Shown here piece after piece: positions 1 through 7,842 of a stretch of 64,000 nt of DNA (position 1 is its first letter; the number at the start of each line of letters is the position of its first letter). Made by a program: the position numbers and the translations under genes. Location of the stretch: the NCBI GenBank assembly GCA_025141835.1, contig CP081102.1, forward strand, positions 1,736,001 to 1,800,000. The letters run 5' to 3'. Below the pieces are notes generated by a model. It worked only from the letters and a program-made list of their open reading frames with translations. It was not told the origin of the DNA and made no database searches. This stretch comes from Rhodobacteraceae bacterium M385 (GTDB lineage: Bacteria > Pseudomonadota > Alphaproteobacteria > Rhodobacterales > Rhodobacteraceae).

Positions 1-2
1 TT

Positions 3-494
3 GCGATGCAGACGATCACCGGCAACAACTATGGCGCGCAGATTTGGCACAGGGCGGACGCAAGTTTTCGCATCGCTCTGTGGGTGGCGCTGATCTACTG
101 CGCCACGGTGCAAGCCATTGTGATGCGCTTTCCGGCCCAAATCGCGGGCGCTTTTGTGGATGACCCCGCCGTAATCGCTGAGGTCGTGCGGATTTTGCCG
201 ATCATGACCGTCGTGTTCTTCCTGATGGGGCCGCTGATGATGGTGGCGAGCTATTTTCAAGCCATCGGATCAGCCTTGAACGCGGCCATTTTGGGCCTGA
301 CGAAACCCTACCTATTCGCGATCCCGTTAACCCTTCTGTTGCCCCTGTCGTTCGGGGAAATCGGGGTTTGGCTCGCGGGGCCATTGGCAGAAATCCTGCT
401 GCTTGGCCTAACCTTGGTCGTGCTGTTTCGGCGCGGCAGACACAGCAACCTGGCCTGGGGTATTTTCCAGCCAAAGAAAGGAGTGGCGCTATGA
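3..494 (+). CDS. MATE-family multidrug/metabolite exporter, C-terminal part (5' end outside window)
   Basis: About 163 residues are present and the reading frame is open to the left edge, so this is the C-terminal third of a roughly 450-residue MATE (multidrug and toxic compound extrusion) antiporter in the inner membrane. At least four long hydrophobic helices are visible, and the stretch TGNNYGAQ at the left edge fits the NxGA-type motif of MATE helix 7. The protein ends in a basic cytoplasmic tail. Its TGA stop overlaps the ATG of the next gene (ATGA), so the two are probably translationally coupled. The substrate cannot be told from this fragment. Confidence 0.85.
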   Translation, partial: AMQTITGNNYGAQIWHRADASFRIALWVALIYCATVQAIVMRFPAQIAGAFVDDPAVIAEVVRILPIMTVVFFLMGPLMMVASYFQAIGSALNAAILGLTKPYLFAIPLTLLLPLSFGEIGVWLAGPLAEILLLGLTLVVLFRRGRHSNLAWGIFQPKKGVAL

Positions 495-913
495 GCGTTC
501 AACCCAAAACAATCGCTCAGGCCAAGGATCAAGCGGCACAATTGCGCCGGGAGATGGCAGAGCAGGGGAGGCCGATGGGCCAAGGCAAAGCGTTGGAGCA
601 GGTGGCGAAGCGGCACGGGTTCCACGATTGGAACACCATGTCGGCCGCCCTCGGCAAGGCCGCGGTTACGGTCGGCGACAGGGTGACGGGCCGTTTCATG
701 GGGCAGCCGTTCACGGGCGAGGTGCGCGAGATGTCCGAACTACGCCCCGGTTGGGTGCATCTGTCGTTGCATCTGGATGAGGCGGTGGATGTTGTCACCT
801 CGGATGCGTTCTCGAACCTGCGCAAGCGCGTTCGCGGTGTGGTGGGCCCCAAGGGGCAATCGGTCGAGAAAACCAGTGACGGGCAGCCGCATTTGCAGTT
901 GGATAACTGGTAA
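491..913 (+). CDS. Glyoxalase-related small protein (Glyoxalase_8-type domain)
   Basis: This 140-residue soluble protein begins at an ATG that overlaps the MATE stop codon. Residues 5-55 (KTIAQAKDQAAQLRREM ... HGFHDWNTMSAALG) match the short helical domain found in proteins annotated as glyoxalase superfamily protein, in which a long helix precedes a GF-DWNT-SA segment. The rest is a small beta-rich domain with a VGDRVTGRFMGQPFTGEV segment that resembles an SH3-like barrel. There is no classical metal-binding glyoxalase fold, so enzymatic activity is not supported. Coupling to a MATE exporter is the only functional clue. The family assignment is from memory of the motif. Confidence 0.7.
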   Translation: MSVQPKTIAQAKDQAAQLRREMAEQGRPMGQGKALEQVAKRHGFHDWNTMSAALGKAAVTVGDRVTGRFMGQPFTGEVREMSELRPGWVHLSLHLDEAVDVVTSDAFSNLRKRVRGVVGPKGQSVEKTSDGQPHLQLDNW

Positions 914-971
914 ACCTATCGCGCCAGTGCATGGAGCATTGGCGCGACCACTCAGATAAAGGAAACGTCCG

Positions 972-1301
972 GTGCCACGCCTTACAGCAGAAGAGCTGCA
1001 ATCCTTCATGGCGGGCAAGACCCTGTACGCCTTTGATCCTGACACCAAGGCGCGGGTTGCCACGGTCACTTATGGCAGGGAAGGGGACTGCGCGGCGCGG
1101 TTTGCTGACGGCACGCAGGACACGGCAGAATGGGGTCTGGAGGGCGACACCTATTGGACGCGTTACGCTAACTTTCGGGGGGGAGAGGTGAACCGCTTCA
1201 CCCTTAATCTTATCGCCGATCAGGTGGCGCAGGCCTATCACACCGATGGCAGGCGGGCGTTCCTGCAAAGCCCCTTGGAGGCCTTGGACGACGACGCCTG
1301 A
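972..1301 (+). CDS. Hypothetical protein, 109 aa
   Basis: The frame opens with GTG and encodes a small acidic protein without signal peptide or membrane segment. Its middle (GDCAARFADGTQDTAEWGLEGDTYW) alternates short beta strands and turns, as in small one-sheet domains of secreted or lipocalin-like Rhodobacterales proteins, but I do not recognise a named family. It lies 58 bp after the glyoxalase-related gene and may belong to the same transcript. The start is uncertain because GTG is the only good candidate and no strong ribosome site precedes it. Confidence 0.5.
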   Translation: MPRLTAEELQSFMAGKTLYAFDPDTKARVATVTYGREGDCAARFADGTQDTAEWGLEGDTYWTRYANFRGGEVNRFTLNLIADQVAQAYHTDGRRAFLQSPLEALDDDA

Positions 1302-1309
1302 AGGGGAGA

Positions 1310-1335
1310 GGATGAGCAGGCAACCCCGCTCATCC
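1310..1335. terminator. Inverted repeat between convergent genes
   Basis: GGATGAGC and GCTCATCC form a perfect 8-bp stem with a 10-nt loop between the stop codons of the hypothetical gene (+) and dctP (-). There is no T-run on either strand, so it would be a weak or Rho-assisted bidirectional terminator. Confidence 0.45.
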
Positions 1336-1345
1336 CGCTATCAAT

Positions 1346-2389
1346 TTACTGGATCTCAAAACCCATCGCGGCCCCGATGGTCTCGTTCCAAGCGGTGGCA
1401 CATTCGTCGCCGCAACGGTCGCGGTAGGCGGGCAGAACAGCCTCGGTCGCGGCTTCGGCCATCAGCGCCATATCAGCATCGGATGCGGGAACCAGCGTCA
1501 TGGATGCCGCGTCGCCATAAGCGCAGTCGCCCCCGGTATTGCACGACAGACCGTCCGCCGTTTCGGTGGCGGCAAGGGTGAACATCTCTGTCTCCAGCTC
1601 GGCCAAGCCGGTGGAGATCGCTTCTTGGGCGGCAGGGTCGAGGCTGTTCCACCAATCAAGGTTGGCGATATGGGCGATCACGCCGTGGTTGATCGGAATG
1701 GCCGAGATGTAGTTCGCGGGCTGGTGCCATTCGGCCAAATAGCCGGACAACGCGCCAGTGATCGCGCAATCAATCGTGCCGTTGGCCATGGCGGTGGGCA
1801 CCTCGCCAAACGCCATCCCGATGGGAGAGGCCCCGATATGTTCCAAGAACACCTGCTGAGAGGCCCCCGACGCGCGGACTTGGCGCCCTGCCAGATCGGT
1901 CAGAGAGGTGAATTCATCGCGGCAATAGACGACTTGGCTTTGATAGGTGCCGTAGCCCAGAAGCTGGATGTCGTGATTTTCCGCCAAAAACGCCGTATGG
2001 GTGTCGCGGAAGGCCATGGCGGCTTGGTGAACAGCCTCCACATCGGCCACAACGCCCACAAGATCGGTCGCCTCGTTCATCGGGACAGAGCCAGAGGTAT
2101 AGGCAAGGACTTGGTGCGCCATTTGCACGGTGCCGTTGGACACAAGCGAGAACAGCTCTCCGCCATCAAAGCCTAGCTCGTTGAAGGGGCGGATGTTGGC
2201 CGTGATCGCGCCGTCAGTCGCCTCAACGATGGTTTCGGACCAGAAGGGTTGCTCCATATCTAGGTACATCGACAGAATGCCGATGGAGCCTACGACGTTG
2301 AACTCGGTCGCCGGAATATCTTGGGCCAACGCAGGCGCGGCGGCGAGGCCAAGGGCCAGGGCGCTTACAGCGGTAAGGTGTTGTTTCAT
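1346..2389 (-). CDS. dctP: TRAP transporter solute-binding protein, DctP family
   Basis: This 347-residue periplasmic protein captures a carboxylate-type ligand and delivers it to the DctQM membrane unit. It has a clear Sec signal peptide (MKQHLTAVSALALGLAAAPALA, cleavage near residue 22). The mature part has the DctP pattern, with DLAGRQVRASGASQQVFLEHIG carrying the arginine that in this family salt-bridges the substrate carboxylate. Two cysteine pairs near the C-terminus (SCNTGGDC and DRCGDEC) may form disulfides. AAGGAGAG precedes the ATG. It is the last gene of a dctQ-dctM-dctP operon and is preceded by a small hairpin. The ligand is unknown. Confidence 0.9.
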   Translation of the reverse strand: MKQHLTAVSALALGLAAAPALAQDIPATEFNVVGSIGILSMYLDMEQPFWSETIVEATDGAITANIRPFNELGFDGGELFSLVSNGTVQMAHQVLAYTSGSVPMNEATDLVGVVADVEAVHQAAMAFRDTHTAFLAENHDIQLLGYGTYQSQVVYCRDEFTSLTDLAGRQVRASGASQQVFLEHIGASPIGMAFGEVPTAMANGTIDCAITGALSGYLAEWHQPANYISAIPINHGVIAHIANLDWWNSLDPAAQEAISTGLAELETEMFTLAATETADGLSCNTGGDCAYGDAASMTLVPASDADMALMAEAATEAVLPAYRDRCGDECATAWNETIGAAMGFEIQ

Positions 2390-2406
2390 AAGACTCTCCT
2401 TGTTGG

Positions 2407-2425
2407 GGCCGGGTTGTTCCCGGCC
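2407..2425 (-). other. Hairpin between dctM and dctP
   Basis: GGCCGGG and CCCGGCC form a 7-bp GC stem with a 5-nt loop just after the dctM coding region and before the dctP ribosome site. Such structures at a permease/binding-protein junction commonly stabilise or attenuate part of the message. Similar hairpins lie at three other transporter junctions in this window. Confidence 0.5.
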
Positions 2426-3720
2426 TATCTTGGGTTAACGATTTCGGGCAGCCACAGCGCGAGGCCGGGCAGGGCGATCAGCAGGCCGATCATGATGAGC
2501 ATGGCCAACAAAAACGGGATCGAGCCGATGAACAGATCAAGGATGGAACCCGATTTGCGCACCGCCTGCACGATATAAAGGTTCATCCCCACGGGCGGCG
2601 TAATCAAGGCCGCCTCGATCAGGATGACAAAGACGATGCCCCACCAAACCGGATCATAGCCAAGCCCGATGATGACGGGCACGATGATCGGCGTGGTGGC
2701 GATCATCATCGAGATCGTCTCCATGAAGCAGCCCAAAAGCAGGTAGAACGCGATGATTGCCAGCAGCATCATCAAGGGCGGCCACCCAAGGGCCAGAATG
2801 GCCGTGGTGATTGTATCCACCAACCCGACCGAGACCATGGCAAGGTTCAGGAAGAAGGCTGCCAGCACGATCAGCATGATCATGCAGGTGGTCCGCACGG
2901 TGCCTTCAAAGGCGCTTAGCAGCACAGCGACAGAGAGTTTACCGTTCAACGCGACCAAGCCAAGGGTCGCCAGAAGGCCCAAGGCCGCGGCTTCGGTCGG
3001 AGTGGCAAGACCCACGTAGATTGACCCCACGACAACAAAGAACAATCCCAACGGCGGCAGCAAATGCGGCAACCCGGCAATCCGCGCAGGCCAAAGCGAT
3101 CCGGTTGCAGGCTTGGATTTGACCAATGAAGGATTTGCGAGAACGGCAAAAAGGACGATCCCGGAAAACAGCATCGCCAGCAGCATGCCGGGAATGAACC
3201 CCGCAGCATAAAGGTCCGTAACCGAGGTTTGCGACAGCACCGAATAGACGATCATGTTGATCGACGGCGGGATCAGGATGCCCAAAGTGCCCCCCGCCGC
3301 GATGGAGCCGAGAAACAACGGACGGTTGTAGCCCCCCTTGTCCATATTCGGCACCGCCACCGTGCCGATGGTCGCCGCGGTGGCCAGCGAAGACCCGGAC
3401 GTCGCCGCAAAGACCGCGCTAGAGGCGATGTTGGTATGGATCAACTGCCCCGGCACCCGTGCAAACCACGGGGCCAGCGCGCCGAACAAGCGCTCGGACA
3501 CGCCAGAGCGGTGCATCAGCTCACCCATCATGATGAACATCGGCGCGGCGATCAGGATGAAGTCGTTGGAATGGCTCCACATGATCGGCCCTGCGGCGCG
3601 GGTCATGGGAATAAAGGCGTAGGTTTCTGACAGGTAATAGCCGGTGATCGCCAGAACAGCCGCCACGGGCAGGCTCAGCGCCAGCCCGATCAGCAGGAAA
3701 AAGATTGCGCCCTTAATCAT
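2425..3720 (-). CDS. dctM: TRAP transporter large permease, DctM family
   Basis: This 431-residue integral membrane protein is the Na+/H+-coupled translocation subunit of the TRAP transporter. It has about 12 hydrophobic segments. Family landmarks include a glycine/proline-rich stretch around residues 145-165 (AAGGTLGILIPPSINMIVY) and a second PPVGMNLYIV element near residue 375. Its ATG overlaps the dctQ stop codon by 4 bp, so both membrane subunits are translationally coupled. The length is normal for DctM. Confidence 0.93.
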   Translation of the reverse strand: MIKGAIFFLLIGLALSLPVAAVLAITGYYLSETYAFIPMTRAAGPIMWSHSNDFILIAAPMFIMMGELMHRSGVSERLFGALAPWFARVPGQLIHTNIASSAVFAATSGSSLATAATIGTVAVPNMDKGGYNRPLFLGSIAAGGTLGILIPPSINMIVYSVLSQTSVTDLYAAGFIPGMLLAMLFSGIVLFAVLANPSLVKSKPATGSLWPARIAGLPHLLPPLGLFFVVVGSIYVGLATPTEAAALGLLATLGLVALNGKLSVAVLLSAFEGTVRTTCMIMLIVLAAFFLNLAMVSVGLVDTITTAILALGWPPLMMLLAIIAFYLLLGCFMETISMMIATTPIIVPVIIGLGYDPVWWGIVFVILIEAALITPPVGMNLYIVQAVRKSGSILDLFIGSIPFLLAMLIMIGLLIALPGLALWLPEIVNPR

Positions 3721-4301
3721 GGGGTATCCTCGCCCACATCAATGCCGATGTCCTTGATTTCGTCCATCAGGTCGGGGTTGGAGATCAGCGCCTCGGCCCC
3801 GTCGGGGTCCCGGGCAAGCAGACGGGCGGCCGCGAAAAGCGGGGTCAGACAGGCGACCGTGGCGAACCACACGAACCCGGCCCACCACAGGCTTTGGGGC
3901 AGGATCAATGGCACCTGCAACGTGGATTGTGAGCGTGCGCCCAAGTTCCAGCTCTCGGCCAAGACATCGAAGGTGTAGTAGGCCAAGGCCACCGCCGTTA
4001 CCGCCATCGCCGTGGCGGCCACCATATCGAAGCCAAGGCGCAAGCGGCGCGGTAGCTTGGCGGTCAGGATATCGACCCGGATGTTGGCCTTGCTGGACAC
4101 GGTGTAGCCCATCCCAAGGCCGATGCAGGCGGCGAAAGCGTAGCTAGAGATCTCAAAACTCTCGACAATCGTGCGGCCCAACGTGGCGCGGGACACGACA
4201 TCAATGGCGATGGGTACGGCGCAGCCAAACAGGATGACCGCCCCCGCCGCCCACGCAAGCCAGGTGCTGATTTTTGAGGTTAACCTATGGAACTGGTGCA
4301 C
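3717..4301 (-). CDS. dctQ: TRAP transporter small permease, DctQ family
   Basis: This 194-residue protein has four hydrophobic helices and is the small membrane subunit that pairs with DctM. The segment SYAFAACIGLGMGYTVSSKANIRVD around residues 50-75 follows the DctQ pattern of a helix, a short loop and an IRVD motif. I chose the GTG start because a strong AGGAGG lies 8 nt upstream; an ATG further upstream would add 39 residues unlike the family. Its stop overlaps dctM. It is the first gene of the operon, and a 650-bp intergenic region containing an ATTGTACAAT palindrome lies upstream. Confidence 0.88.
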   Translation of the reverse strand: MHQFHRLTSKISTWLAWAAGAVILFGCAVPIAIDVVSRATLGRTIVESFEISSYAFAACIGLGMGYTVSSKANIRVDILTAKLPRRLRLGFDMVAATAMAVTAVALAYYTFDVLAESWNLGARSQSTLQVPLILPQSLWWAGFVWFATVACLTPLFAAARLLARDPDGAEALISNPDLMDEIKDIGIDVGEDTP

Positions 4302-4952
4302 GCAGGGAGCCTCCTGTTGAAACGATACCGGCGGCAGGCGCGCCAGTGATGTGACGCGCGGAAACGATCGCAGCACCCCTAGGCCGCGCTGGCCCCGATA
4401 CTTGGGGGCGCATGCCAAAAGAGAGAATTGCGTGTCGAACCATAGTCAGCACGGTAGGCTTTTCGCGGACCGTTAGGCAACGCGAGATTGTACAATTCGC
4501 CGGGCAAAGGCGGGCTGACGTAAGATGTGCCGATGATTTAGGCGGGGACAAGCCGGGGCCTGAACGGTCGAAGCGTTAACGAAGCGGCAAAGAAACACTC
4601 TGTCGCAATGACGTAGGGGCAGGACACAATGTGGCAGAAAAGGGGTGACCTCTTGGGGGCTGCGCGGTTCCCGTTTGGGGCCAAAATGGCCTATGCGACG
4701 AAGGTATGATGCGCCGGGTAGGTTGTTTTTTTATTGTTTAATTTCAGGATATTGGATGGAGGGTATCCAACCTCAGTTTGATCCCCCCACAGCGTCACCG
4801 TTGGTCCGTGCGGCTTGGTGAATTGGGTCTCATCCTTAAGGTTTACGACGCAACAATAACGAAATTATAGCCACGCGGTGCCCTAATCTATCACCAAATT
4901 CCGCCACAATCCGAACCTAGCGTTAAGGAACACGGGTGAAAGGAATAACAAA
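4302..4952. other. Intergenic region between divergent dctQ and LuxR-type gene
   Basis: These 651 bp hold no convincing gene. They should contain the promoters of the TRAP operon (-) and of the LuxR-type gene (+). Two dyads stand out: ATTGTACAAT at 4487-4496, a perfect 10-bp palindrome about 190 bp upstream of dctQ, and TTGGAT-N7-ATCCAA at 4752-4770, about 185 bp upstream of the LuxR-type gene. The section 4720-4760 is unusually AT-rich for this genome. A possible -10 (TTATAG) lies near 4864. Confidence 0.5.
4487..4496. promoter_or_regulatory. Palindrome ATTGTACAAT, possible operator for the TRAP operon
   Basis: A perfect 10-bp palindrome lies upstream of dctQ. TTGTACAA-type dyads are typical of GntR/FCD regulator sites, but no dedicated regulator gene adjoins this operon. 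The role is inference from symmetry and position. Confidence 0.35.
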
Positions 4953-5564
4953 ATGACAAGGTTAATTGTCTCAGTAGCAGCCGGCGTCGGTTTAGTTGGT
5001 GCAGTTAAGACGGGGCTGGCGCTTCAGTTTCTGGTCCCAGTAGAACAACAAAGCCCCGCGCTGATCGTTGGCATGTTTATCGTCTTCGTGGGTTTGACCG
5101 CCGCCGTTGCAGCCGCCGCTCTTTACCAATTCCGCGCGCATTTCGAAGTGCAAACGATCGAGCGTCCAGCGCCCGAGGTTGGCACCGAAGTGTCGAAAGA
5201 GGCGGTCATTTTGCGCTACACTAAAGAATGGGGCCTTTCGCAGGCCGAAAGCGATGTGGCGCTGTTCGTGGCCAAAGGGTTTTCCAACGCCGAAGTTGCT
5301 GACATGCGCGGCTGTGCCATTGCGACGGTCAAATCGCAGCTTGGCAGTATTTACAACAAATCCGGCCTTGAGACGCGCTATCAGTTGATGGCTTTTGTGA
5401 CCGATGAAGTCTGCGCCCTGGCGCAGACCTCGGACACGGCGGAAGTTGAAACCGCCAATGTCACCGAGCTTCCGGTTGCAAAGAAAAAGCGTCGCTCCGC
5501 CGTTGATCGCGCCGTTTTGGCCGACCAGGACATGGCGGCTCTGCCCCGCGCCGCGCAAGCCTAA
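4953..5564 (+). CDS. Membrane-anchored LuxR-type HTH regulator
   Basis: This 203-residue protein has two hydrophobic segments at about residues 5-27 and 36-59, then a linker, then a LuxR/GerE-type helix-turn-helix at about 93-150 (GLSQAESDVALFVAKGFSNAEVADMRG ... TVKSQLGSIYNKSGL). There is no receiver, PAS or autoinducer domain, so the DNA-binding domain appears tethered directly to the inner membrane. A lysine/arginine-rich C-terminal tail (KKKRRSAVDR) follows the HTH. The gene stands alone, with a long upstream region and a strong terminator downstream. Possible roles are a membrane-stress or envelope regulator; the target genes are not identifiable, though the Tad operon is the next locus. 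Confidence 0.8.
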   Translation: MTRLIVSVAAGVGLVGAVKTGLALQFLVPVEQQSPALIVGMFIVFVGLTAAVAAAALYQFRAHFEVQTIERPAPEVGTEVSKEAVILRYTKEWGLSQAESDVALFVAKGFSNAEVADMRGCAIATVKSQLGSIYNKSGLETRYQLMAFVTDEVCALAQTSDTAEVETANVTELPVAKKKRRSAVDRAVLADQDMAALPRAAQA

Positions 5565-5590
5565 CGCGTCACAGACAAGCAATCCGTAAG

Positions 5591-5621
5591 AGGCCAGCAC
5601 ATTCCGGTGTGCTGGCCTTTT
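5591..5621 (+). terminator. Rho-independent terminator after the LuxR-type gene
   Basis: AGGCCAGCACA and TGTGCTGGCCT form a perfect 11-bp stem with a 6-nt loop, followed by a short T-run (TTTTC). It ends 26 bp before the convergent tadG stop codon and could serve both strands, though the T-run favours the plus strand. Confidence 0.9.
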
Positions 5622-5646
5622 CGTTACGCGGGGAAGGGAGCGTCGG

Positions 5647-7425
5647 TTACTGAACAAGCTGCACCCTTTCGCAATGATGGCCGGTCAGGGTCAGCTCGCC
5701 CTCTCCAAGGTTTAGCCCCACGGCGTCCAGCACCGCATCAAGGACCGAGTCCAGCGGAGAGGCAAGCGCTGCCAGAAGTTGAGCCGGCAGCACGGAAATC
5801 AACGTGCCAACGATGCCATTAACCGCCGATGTCAGAAGTCCCCCATCGCTTGGCTTGATGCGGATTTCGGTGTTGTCGGCAGCCAGAAGGTCGCTAATGG
5901 CTGTGGCCAGCAGATCGCCAGATCCGAAGGTGCGCATGTTGGTGCCGTTAATCATGTCGTTCTCGGTGAACGAGACCTCTTCGACCTGCGATTGACCAAC
6001 GGTCGCGGAGGCGCGGATTTGCAGCGTCAGGTCAACGCTCACAAGAAGCAAGCTTACGCGAATATCCAGGAAATCGGCGTAGTCATTCACCCAACTGGAA
6101 GTCACCGGGTCATAGGTGCGCTCGCCCAGATACAGCGCCGCGACGGAAACGCCGTCGGAGGGAGTAAGCGGGTTATGGGCTGTGGAGAAGCGGGCGATGA
6201 CATCGTTAGGATCGGTCGTGGTGCAGTTCAGCTCTGTCAAAGTGGCGGTTGCCCCCGCAACGTCGACATGAAGCGGCAGGTGAAGGCGGGTGGCGGCGAC
6301 GCCGGAAACGAGGCCGCCCAGAATGCTTGGCTCTACCTCGACGTCAACGTCTAATTCAGCGGCGGAGGTGCTAAGGGTCGTGCCTTCCTCGCCAATGGCC
6401 AACCAACCGGAATCGGCGGGGCTGTCCGGAAAGCTTTGGCTTGCATCGACATCAAGGATACCCGGAACCGCGACGCCAATATCCAAGTCCGCCGTATTAG
6501 TGCCATCGACCGCCTCGGCAGCGGCGATCAGCAGATCGAGGGCGCTGACTTCCGTTTCACCAAGGAAGGCGGTCAGGGTCAGACCAAGATCACGGGCGTC
6601 TTGGTCAGAGGCGATGATATCGCCGATCCCGGCCTCAAGAGAAACGGGAAGCACGGTGAATTGCGCCAAGCGCCCTGAAACACCGGCGGGAAGCATGTCC
6701 TGCATGGTGCGAACGAAATCGGCCAAGCTGGGGCGCATCGTCAACACGTCAGCGGGGTTCAAGGGGTCAAACCCCATCCGGTTCGATAACGCGTCCAGAA
6801 AGTCAGCGACGTTGATGTCTTCGCTATCCAGCGCGAGCTGATCGCCGACATTGAGGGTGATTTGTGACCCCAAAAGACCTGTCAGCAGGCCAGAGAGCGC
6901 GTCGGGATCAAAGCCCAAGAACCGTGACCCAAGCGTGAAGCGTGCGGCCCCAGTGCGAGAGGCCGTGGCCACGGAGTTCAGCGGGACACTGTCGCCATCG
7001 TAAAACAATTGCGCAAAGGTGAGCGGCGCGTCGGTGCGCAGGCGGACGGTCACGGCGTTCACATCCGGGTCGCCTTGGGCGCGCGGTTGAAACCGGTCCT
7101 CTCGGGCAATAGCCGGATTGCGCAGGTAGCGCCCGAATTGCCAGTCCACAAAATCCTCATCCGCCAGCGCGTTACCATCCAGCATTTGGACAAGGCGATC
7201 ATCGGCCTCATCCAAATCAGCGGCCACACCCAGAGCTGTCAGGTCGCTATGGGCCTGCAACTGCGACTGATCGCGGTAGACCACGGCGATGTCGGTGCCA
7301 AAGGCCACGAAGGCCAACAGAACCGTCAGCAAGAGGGCGACGATAACGGCAGCGGCGCCTTCCTCGTTATGGGAGAAAGAGCGCAGGTGGCACTGGAGCC
7401 GGGAAGGGGCGCTAGTACGCGACAT
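5647..7425 (-). CDS. tadG: TadG-like Flp pilus assembly protein
   Basis: This 592-residue protein has an N-terminal TadG-like segment: EEGAAAVIVALLLTVLLAFVAFGTDIA at about residues 21-47 is a prepilin-like membrane helix, followed by a Q/A-rich region (YRDQSQLQAHSDLTALGVAADL). The rest is a long acidic exported domain, a minor component or anchor of the Tad pilus in the periplasm or cell surface. It is larger than many TadG proteins and lacks a recognisable von Willebrand A domain. Its start lies 14 bp inside the upstream tadE-like gene. It is the last gene of the operon and converges on the LuxR-gene terminator. Confidence 0.8.
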   Translation of the reverse strand: MSRTSAPSRLQCHLRSFSHNEEGAAAVIVALLLTVLLAFVAFGTDIAVVYRDQSQLQAHSDLTALGVAADLDEADDRLVQMLDGNALADEDFVDWQFGRYLRNPAIAREDRFQPRAQGDPDVNAVTVRLRTDAPLTFAQLFYDGDSVPLNSVATASRTGAARFTLGSRFLGFDPDALSGLLTGLLGSQITLNVGDQLALDSEDINVADFLDALSNRMGFDPLNPADVLTMRPSLADFVRTMQDMLPAGVSGRLAQFTVLPVSLEAGIGDIIASDQDARDLGLTLTAFLGETEVSALDLLIAAAEAVDGTNTADLDIGVAVPGILDVDASQSFPDSPADSGWLAIGEEGTTLSTSAAELDVDVEVEPSILGGLVSGVAATRLHLPLHVDVAGATATLTELNCTTTDPNDVIARFSTAHNPLTPSDGVSVAALYLGERTYDPVTSSWVNDYADFLDIRVSLLLVSVDLTLQIRASATVGQSQVEEVSFTENDMINGTNMRTFGSGDLLATAISDLLAADNTEIRIKPSDGGLLTSAVNGIVGTLISVLPAQLLAALASPLDSVLDAVLDAVGLNLGEGELTLTGHHCERVQLVQ

Positions 7426-7831
7426 AAGCGCTCCCCGCCAAATGGGTCAGCTCCATCCCGATGATGCCGCTTGCAAGGTCCAACAAAGAGCCATCCACAG
7501 CGTAAGAGATCTCGACCCGGATATCCGAGGCGGTGATGGTGGGGGTGTCAGCGATAGCCTCTTGCCGCAGCAGGGGGTAATTGCTGGAGGCTTCCTCGAT
7601 ATAGGCGTCGTAGATTTCGGTCCGCTCCTGCGTTGTGATCCCGGCCACGCTGGCTCGCGCCGAGGCGGTGGCGAGTTGCTGCACCGAGTGGCTGAGCGCC
7701 ATGGCGTAGCCCACGAAGATGATCCCGAACAGCAGGCCGAACAAAAGCGGCGCGAGAAGGACAAATTCGATCGCGACTGCGCCGTTTTCGCGGCGGGTGA
7801 AGCGTAGAAGGGGGGACAGGAACTTGGACAT
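7412..7831 (-). CDS. tadE: TadE-like pseudopilin of the Tad pilus system
   Basis: This 139-residue protein starts with a short basic segment and the TadE signature RENGAVAIEFVLLAPLLFGL near residues 13-32. The hydrophobic helix begins after a glycine and carries the glutamate expected at position 5 of a class IV prepilin, so prepilin-peptidase processing after G17 is likely. The C-terminal part is a small beta-rich exported domain. CGGAG precedes the ATG. It lies between tadC and tadG, where pseudopilins normally sit. TadF is a possible alternative name because the two are similar. Confidence 0.85.
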   Translation of the reverse strand: MSKFLSPLLRFTRRENGAVAIEFVLLAPLLFGLLFGIIFVGYAMALSHSVQQLATASARASVAGITTQERTEIYDAYIEEASSNYPLLRQEAIADTPTITASDIRVEISYAVDGSLLDLASGIIGMELTHLAGSAYVAY

Positions 7832-7842
7832 GGGGGCTCCGC

